Source: Pseudomonadota bacterium
GTDB taxonomy: Bacteria > Pseudomonadota > Alphaproteobacteria > Acetobacterales > Acetobacteraceae
Assembly (NCBI GenBank): GCA_021808185.1
Contig: JAKBCB010000037.1
Span: forward strand, 1-14,156
Length of the DNA: 14,156 nucleotides
Reading direction: 5' to 3'
This document shows, one piece after another, positions 13,869 through 14,156 of the stretch. How positions within the stretch are numbered: position 1 is the stretch's first letter; each line of letters starts with the position of its first letter. Position numbers and translations under genes: made by a program. Under the pieces are notes generated by a model. The model had not been told where the DNA came from. It ran no database searches and worked only from the letters and a program-made list of their open reading frames with translations.

Positions 13869-14156
13869 CTACCCCGCGACTTCCGGTTCGCGCTCGCTGC
13901 TGCCCTCGTCGCCGTCGCCTTCCGGCTTCGGCAGGGCGGGCACGTTCGCCTCGATGAATTCGAAGTCGAGCTTCTTGTCCTTCATCGTCACCTTCACCGC
14001 GCCGCCCTTGGTCAGGCGGCCGAACAGCAATTCCTCGGCCAGCGGCTTCTTGATGTGCTCCTGGATCACGCGGGCCAGCGGCCGCGCGCCATAGAGGCGG
14101 TCGTAGCCGCGCTCGGCCAGCCATTCCTTCGCCGCCGAGGACATCTCGATGGTCAC
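13869..14156 (-). CDS. clpA: ATP-dependent Clp protease ATP-binding subunit ClpA, C-terminal end only
   Basis: The last 95 codons of a gene that enters from the right edge. The visible part is the small C-terminal subdomain of the second AAA+ module: EWLAERGYDRLYGARPLARV (sensor 2 region with GAR) then IQEHIKKPLAEELLFGRL, followed by an acidic tail (EGDGDEGSSEREPEVAG). The IQEHIKKPLAEELLFG wording is ClpA, not ClpB or ClpX. ClpA unfolds proteins for the ClpP peptidase, including N-end-rule substrates delivered by ClpS. Neither clpS nor the nucleotide-binding motifs are inside the window. The reading frame is open to the edge with no start needed. Confidence 0.93.
   Translation of the reverse strand: MTIEMSSAAKEWLAERGYDRLYGARPLARVIQEHIKKPLAEELLFGRLTKGGAVKVTMKDKKLDFEFIEANVPALPKPEGDGDEGSSEREPEVAG

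Overview
The window looks like chromosomal DNA of a very GC-rich alphaproteobacterium, most plausibly Rhodospirillales/Acetobacteraceae. I infer this from the strong G/C third-position bias, the style of the encoded proteins and the tight gene packing; no rRNA or taxonomic marker is present to confirm it. Coding is dense: no gap exceeds about 205 bases, and I found no tRNA, rRNA, CRISPR array, insertion sequence, integrase or attachment site.

Left edge (1-711, minus strand): an iron-sulfur subunit gene followed by the first 50 codons of a molybdopterin-binding subunit gene, both of the CO dehydrogenase/xanthine dehydrogenase family. Across a 205-base gap, on the plus strand, come a GtrA-like membrane protein (917-1339) and a secreted Cys-free cupredoxin (1431-1766). 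The cupredoxin promoter carries a good match to a Fur box. Next is a translationally coupled pair, murein endopeptidase MepA and a 12-helix MFS transporter (1821-3817).

Middle (3831-9807, minus strand): an apparent operon read right to left. It contains a YbjJ-like MFS transporter, a large FAD/multi-[4Fe-4S] NAD(P)H oxidoreductase, and a two-subunit 2-oxoacid:ferredoxin oxidoreductase (fused gamma-alpha subunit KorA, then KorB). The last three genes overlap by 4 bases each. Together they could form a 2-oxoglutarate:NAD(P) oxidoreductase in which the FAD protein passes electrons between the Kor core and NAD(P).

Right part (9944-12869, plus strand): an Ohr-type organic hydroperoxide reductase, then a periplasmic sulfite:cytochrome c oxidoreductase (sorA, sorB). 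A class III-like polyphosphate kinase 2 follows, with its start codon overlapping the sorB stop. At the right edge, on the minus strand, are the last 95 codons of clpA and, 25 bases downstream of it, an MBL-fold hydrolase of the RomA/NAPE-PLD type.

The window is rich in redox genes: two molybdoenzyme loci, TPP/Fe-S enzymes, a cupredoxin, a peroxidase and a c-type cytochrome. Most are recognisable families. The items I would look at again are the Kor/FAD-reductase operon, the Fur-like site on the cupredoxin promoter, the sorAB-ppk2 coupling and the 24-base dyad before sorA.
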